DNA of 64,000 nt from Neurospora crassa OR74A. Lineage: Eukaryota > Ascomycota > Sordariomycetes > Sordariales > Sordariaceae. The translations under genes and the position numbers were made by a program. Where the stretch lies: assembly GCF_000182925.2 (NCBI RefSeq), contig NC_026502.1, positions 2,108,001 to 2,172,000 on the forward strand, in the 5' to 3' direction. Shown piece by piece: positions 62,117-64,000 of this stretch (its first letter is position 1; every line of letters begins with the position of its first letter). Below the pieces are notes generated by a model that did not search any database, had not been told where the DNA came from, and saw only the letters and a program-made list of their open reading frames with translations.

Positions 62117-62456
62117 TATTAGGAAGCTAAAAATTCGTATACTAAAGTACTTTAGCAACTACTATTCCCCTTCGTTAACCGATACGTAGAAATACTAATA
62201 ATAATACTTATATTAGGTTAAACTTACGGGAAAGATAATCCAATACCGCGCCGAAGCGCTAAACTAGTACGAAGCTCTATAATATTTATTAACAAATAAA
62301 TAGAATTTACATAAATATAAAAGAGGCCTAACGGAACATAATTCATTATAGTTGGTAATTATTAATATATTTTTAGATTGACCCCTAACTTGCCGTCCCC
62401 TACGTATAGCCACAACCGTAGTCACCTCAGCCTACTTTTCGCCTACGTTCCTAACA
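62117..62456 (+). repeat. 3' LTR of element B (340 bp)
   Basis: TATTAGGAAGC to CGTTCCTAACA, pairing over 340 bp with the inverse of 15331-15670. A purine run (AAGGGGGGGGG, 62103-62113) lies just before it and is the likely polypurine tract. Confidence 0.9.
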
Positions 62457-62749
62457 GTTAATAGTTTGAATATATAAATATTTAGAAAGCCTAAGCGTAT
62501 GTAGATTGAATTGTACGCTAGCGGTTTAGAAGAAGTGGCGATTTATGTACGGTTTAATAATATTAAATATTTAAAATAATTAAAATGCTAGTTAAATAAA
62601 CTGTGTTTGTATGGTTTATTTAGTGTGCCGTACATCTTTGTAAGTGCTTGCAAAATTGACCGCTTACTAAAAAAAGCTATGTACGTATGGTTTACTTATC
62701 TTAAGCCATTATTATACGGTATACCACACCCTTATAAATTCCGCTAAGA
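62457..62749 (-). repeat. Outer end of right transposon copy (inverted repeat)
   Basis: Inverse of 5449-5741, ending CCGCTAAGA at 62749. Many TG and CA are kept (AAGTGCTTGCAAAATTG), so RIP is weak in these last 200 bp. Confidence 0.85.
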
Positions 62750-63199
62750 TGGCCCCCCGCAGCCCAAGCTCACATGCGATGCCATGATCCGTCCCAAACT
62801 AAGGCTGTTCGTTCCAGATAGGTGATAGCAGCATCCAGATCTCTTTTCAGGCATATTTTATGCCATCTGGTCACCATCCATGGGCTAGACAAGCACGGCA
62901 TTGAAACAGCGTAAAACCCCCGTCGTTCGGTTAATTGGCTGTGACACACCATCTCCACCGTTCTGGAATCACGCAGATAAGGTACCTCTATGGTAGGCTG
63001 CACAATTACACTATACCTAGCCCACGGCACCACCTACCTCGACATGCCAGGCTACCTCGCTACTGTTTGACCATTTCAACCATCCTGGATCCTACCAACA
63101 TCTATCTCATCATTCACGTCTTCCAACCCACCGTCTGTCAACACTGCGCTTTCAATCATCAAAGATCTAAACGCTTTCCAGGAGAACAGGTGGCCCATC
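62750..63199 (+). promoter_or_regulatory. Upstream region of the CUE-domain gene
   Basis: 450 bp of normal-composition DNA between the transposon edge and the start codon. It is pyrimidine-rich near 63060-63170, as in many fungal promoters. A minus-strand open frame (62770-63033) has no recognisable content and I treat it as chance. Confidence 0.55.
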
Positions 63200-64000
63200 A
63201 TGTCTGCGCCAACCGACAGCAATGTTGTAAGTCCCTCCCCACCGAAACTCAGGGTGATCTTGCAGCAACCAGCAGATTCAAGTTGCCCCCTCCTTCGCGA
63301 AACGGGAACTTCTTTGGTATACTAATCCATTTGTTGAACAGTCCAAGCACGCAACGGTAGAACCCGCGCCCGAATCCCCTACGACAGCTCGACCGTTTGA
63401 ATTGGATGACGACGAAGCTCAGGAGAATGTCCCCTTGGGCACCGATACCACAACAACTGCTACCACACAGAATAATACGTCTGGTTCTGACGAGAACCCC
63501 CCAGCCAAGCCTCCCCGCCCATTGACCGAGGAACAAAAGAATCAGCAGATTCTGAAGGAAGCGTTTCCGTCCATCGATCTTACTGTCATCAAGGCAGTCC
63601 TCAGGGCCAGCCGCGGACAGATCGAGCCCGCCTTCAACGCTCTTCTCGAGATGACGGATCCCGATGCAGTTCAGAACGATGACGTACCCCCGCCGCCTCC
63701 CCCGAGGCCCGCGGCGCAACCCGGCGGTCCTACTTCCACCGAAAGGTCCCAACTGGAGGCTGATGAGATATACGCGCGTCAACTTGCAGAGCATTTTGAG
63801 AGTACCGCCGCGTATGAGGCCAGAACCGCCAACCGCGGAACTCCGGGCTCTTCTCGTGAGCCCACTGCCGCCCGCGGACCGCACATGCCTCCGCGCCATC
63901 GGCAGGAGACGGGCCTGAAGCCAAATGAGCTGTACGACGACAGGGAGCACAGCTTCATTGATGATGATCTGCCGGTTATCAAGGAGAGCTTGCGCAAGGG
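63200..64000 (+). CDS. CUE5: CUE-domain ubiquitin-binding protein, Cue5-like (5' part)
   Basis: Cue5-type proteins bind ubiquitin through a CUE domain and, in yeast, also Atg8, acting as adaptors for autophagy of ubiquitinated cargo. Exon 1 is 63200-63226 (MSAPTDSNV). The intron 63227-63341 has GTAAGT, an ACTAAT branch site and ACAG. Exon 2 starts 63342 (SKHATVEPAPES) and runs past the window end, so 228 residues are seen. After an acidic, Thr/Asn-rich leader, the CUE domain lies at about residues 71-115: EEQKNQQILKEAFPSIDLT, then ALLEM, carrying the FP and LL pairs typical of the fold. A Pro-rich stretch (PPPPPPRPAAQPGG) and an acidic patch (SFIDDDLPVIKESLRKG) follow. Not RIP-mutated. The gene symbol is by family resemblance; the 3' end and any Atg8 motif lie outside the window. 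Confidence 0.85.

Larger units (their letters stand above)
56786..62456 (+). mobile_element. LTR retrotransposon B (same family as A), plus strand
   Basis: Inserted near the outer end of the right DNA-transposon copy. The target duplication is GCTAA (56781-56785) and GTTAA (62457-62461), one RIP change apart; the left copy shows the empty site TTAGC at 5737-5741. The 5' LTR falls almost wholly in the gap 56788-56887; the 3' LTR is complete. The internal order is gag, (gap), RT end, RNase H, integrase, (gap), 3' non-coding with a 63-bp tandem repeat, polypurine tract, LTR. Confidence 0.88.
5449..62749. repeat. RIP-mutated AT-rich block of nested transposons
   Basis: A continuous 57.3-kb block with extreme depletion of CA/TG, abundant TA, kept CG, and no usable long ORF. 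Transition-type divergence separates its repeated copies. This pattern is diagnostic of fungal RIP. Both edges coincide with the outer termini of one DNA transposon pair, and composition returns to normal within a few hundred bases on each side. Confidence 0.95.
18175..62749 (-). mobile_element. DNA transposon, right copy (split by elements C and B)
   Basis: Inverted counterpart of the left copy, occupying 18175-24021, 55064-56785 and 62457-62749. After removal of the insertions it is about 7.91 kb, against 7.905 kb for the left copy. About 53 bp that correspond to left 7458-7510 are missing and must lie in the gap at 24022. It contributes unmutated positions that the left copy has lost, and the reverse. 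Confidence 0.8.

Noticed and set aside
5449-62749. A single giant cargo-carrying element (Starship-like) with 300-bp terminal inverted repeats
   Set aside because: The matching ends are simply the outer ends of two inverted 7.9-kb transposons; the interior is explained by nested retroelements and I found no tyrosine-recombinase captain near an edge.
5449-62749. Centromere
   Set aside because: An AT-rich RIP block of nested retroelements is compatible with one, but so are ordinary dispersed blocks; sequence alone gives no support.
62770-63033. Minus-strand 87-codon frame upstream of the CUE gene
   Set aside because: No recognisable domain, no supporting splice or context signal; likely chance in the promoter region.

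Overview
The window is nuclear DNA of a filamentous ascomycete (Pezizomycotina). This rests on short introns of 63-228 bp with GT/AG ends and CTAAC/CTAAT branch sites, fungal-type genes (a DUF2293 protein, the ESCRT-III subunit Vps20, a Cue5-like CUE protein), and a large AT-rich block that carries the mark of repeat-induced point mutation (RIP). In that block CpA/TpG is almost absent, TpA is in excess, CpG is kept, and former CAA/CAG codons read as TAA/TAG. I cannot name the species from the sequence.

Layout: 1-5448 is ordinary gene-bearing DNA with two convergent genes, the DUF2293 gene (218-3214, +, five exons) and VPS20 (4109-5073, -, three exons). Bases 5449-62749 are one continuous block of RIP-inactivated transposons. 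Bases 62750-64000 are ordinary DNA again, with the 5' part of a CUE-domain gene (63200 onward, +) that runs off the window.

The 57.3-kb block can be resolved into nested insertions. The base layer is two copies of one roughly 7.9-kb DNA transposon lying tail to tail, a 15.8-kb palindrome centred near 18173. The left copy is 5449-10857 plus 15676-18171. The right copy is 18175-24021 plus 55064-56785 plus 62462-62749. All four ends carry a CTTAGCGG-type terminus. Each copy holds two recognisable ORF regions: a coiled-coil, Gln-rich, acidic ORF and a large transposase-like ORF. Five LTR retrotransposons sit in this base. A (10858-15670, -) is in the left copy. B (56786-62456, +) is the same family as A and lies in the right copy. 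C (about 24022-55063, +) is in the right copy and is itself split by D (about 30234-43979, -) and E (45573-52631, -). Five-bp target duplications are visible for A, B and E. A, B, C and E have recognisable Ty3/gypsy pol domains with a chromodomain-like C-terminus where it can be seen. D is a Ty3/gypsy element without an obvious chromodomain.

Nothing in the block can make a full-length protein now. Read with in-frame TAA/TAG taken as former Gln, however, many frames stay open for hundreds of codons, so most elements were intact when RIP struck. The least expected contents are the tail-to-tail transposon pair, a long unidentified ORF downstream of pol in element C, and two long unidentified divergent ORFs between pol and the 3' LTR in element D. 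Twelve runs of exactly 100 N are nominal gaps. At least three of them hide far more than 100 bp.
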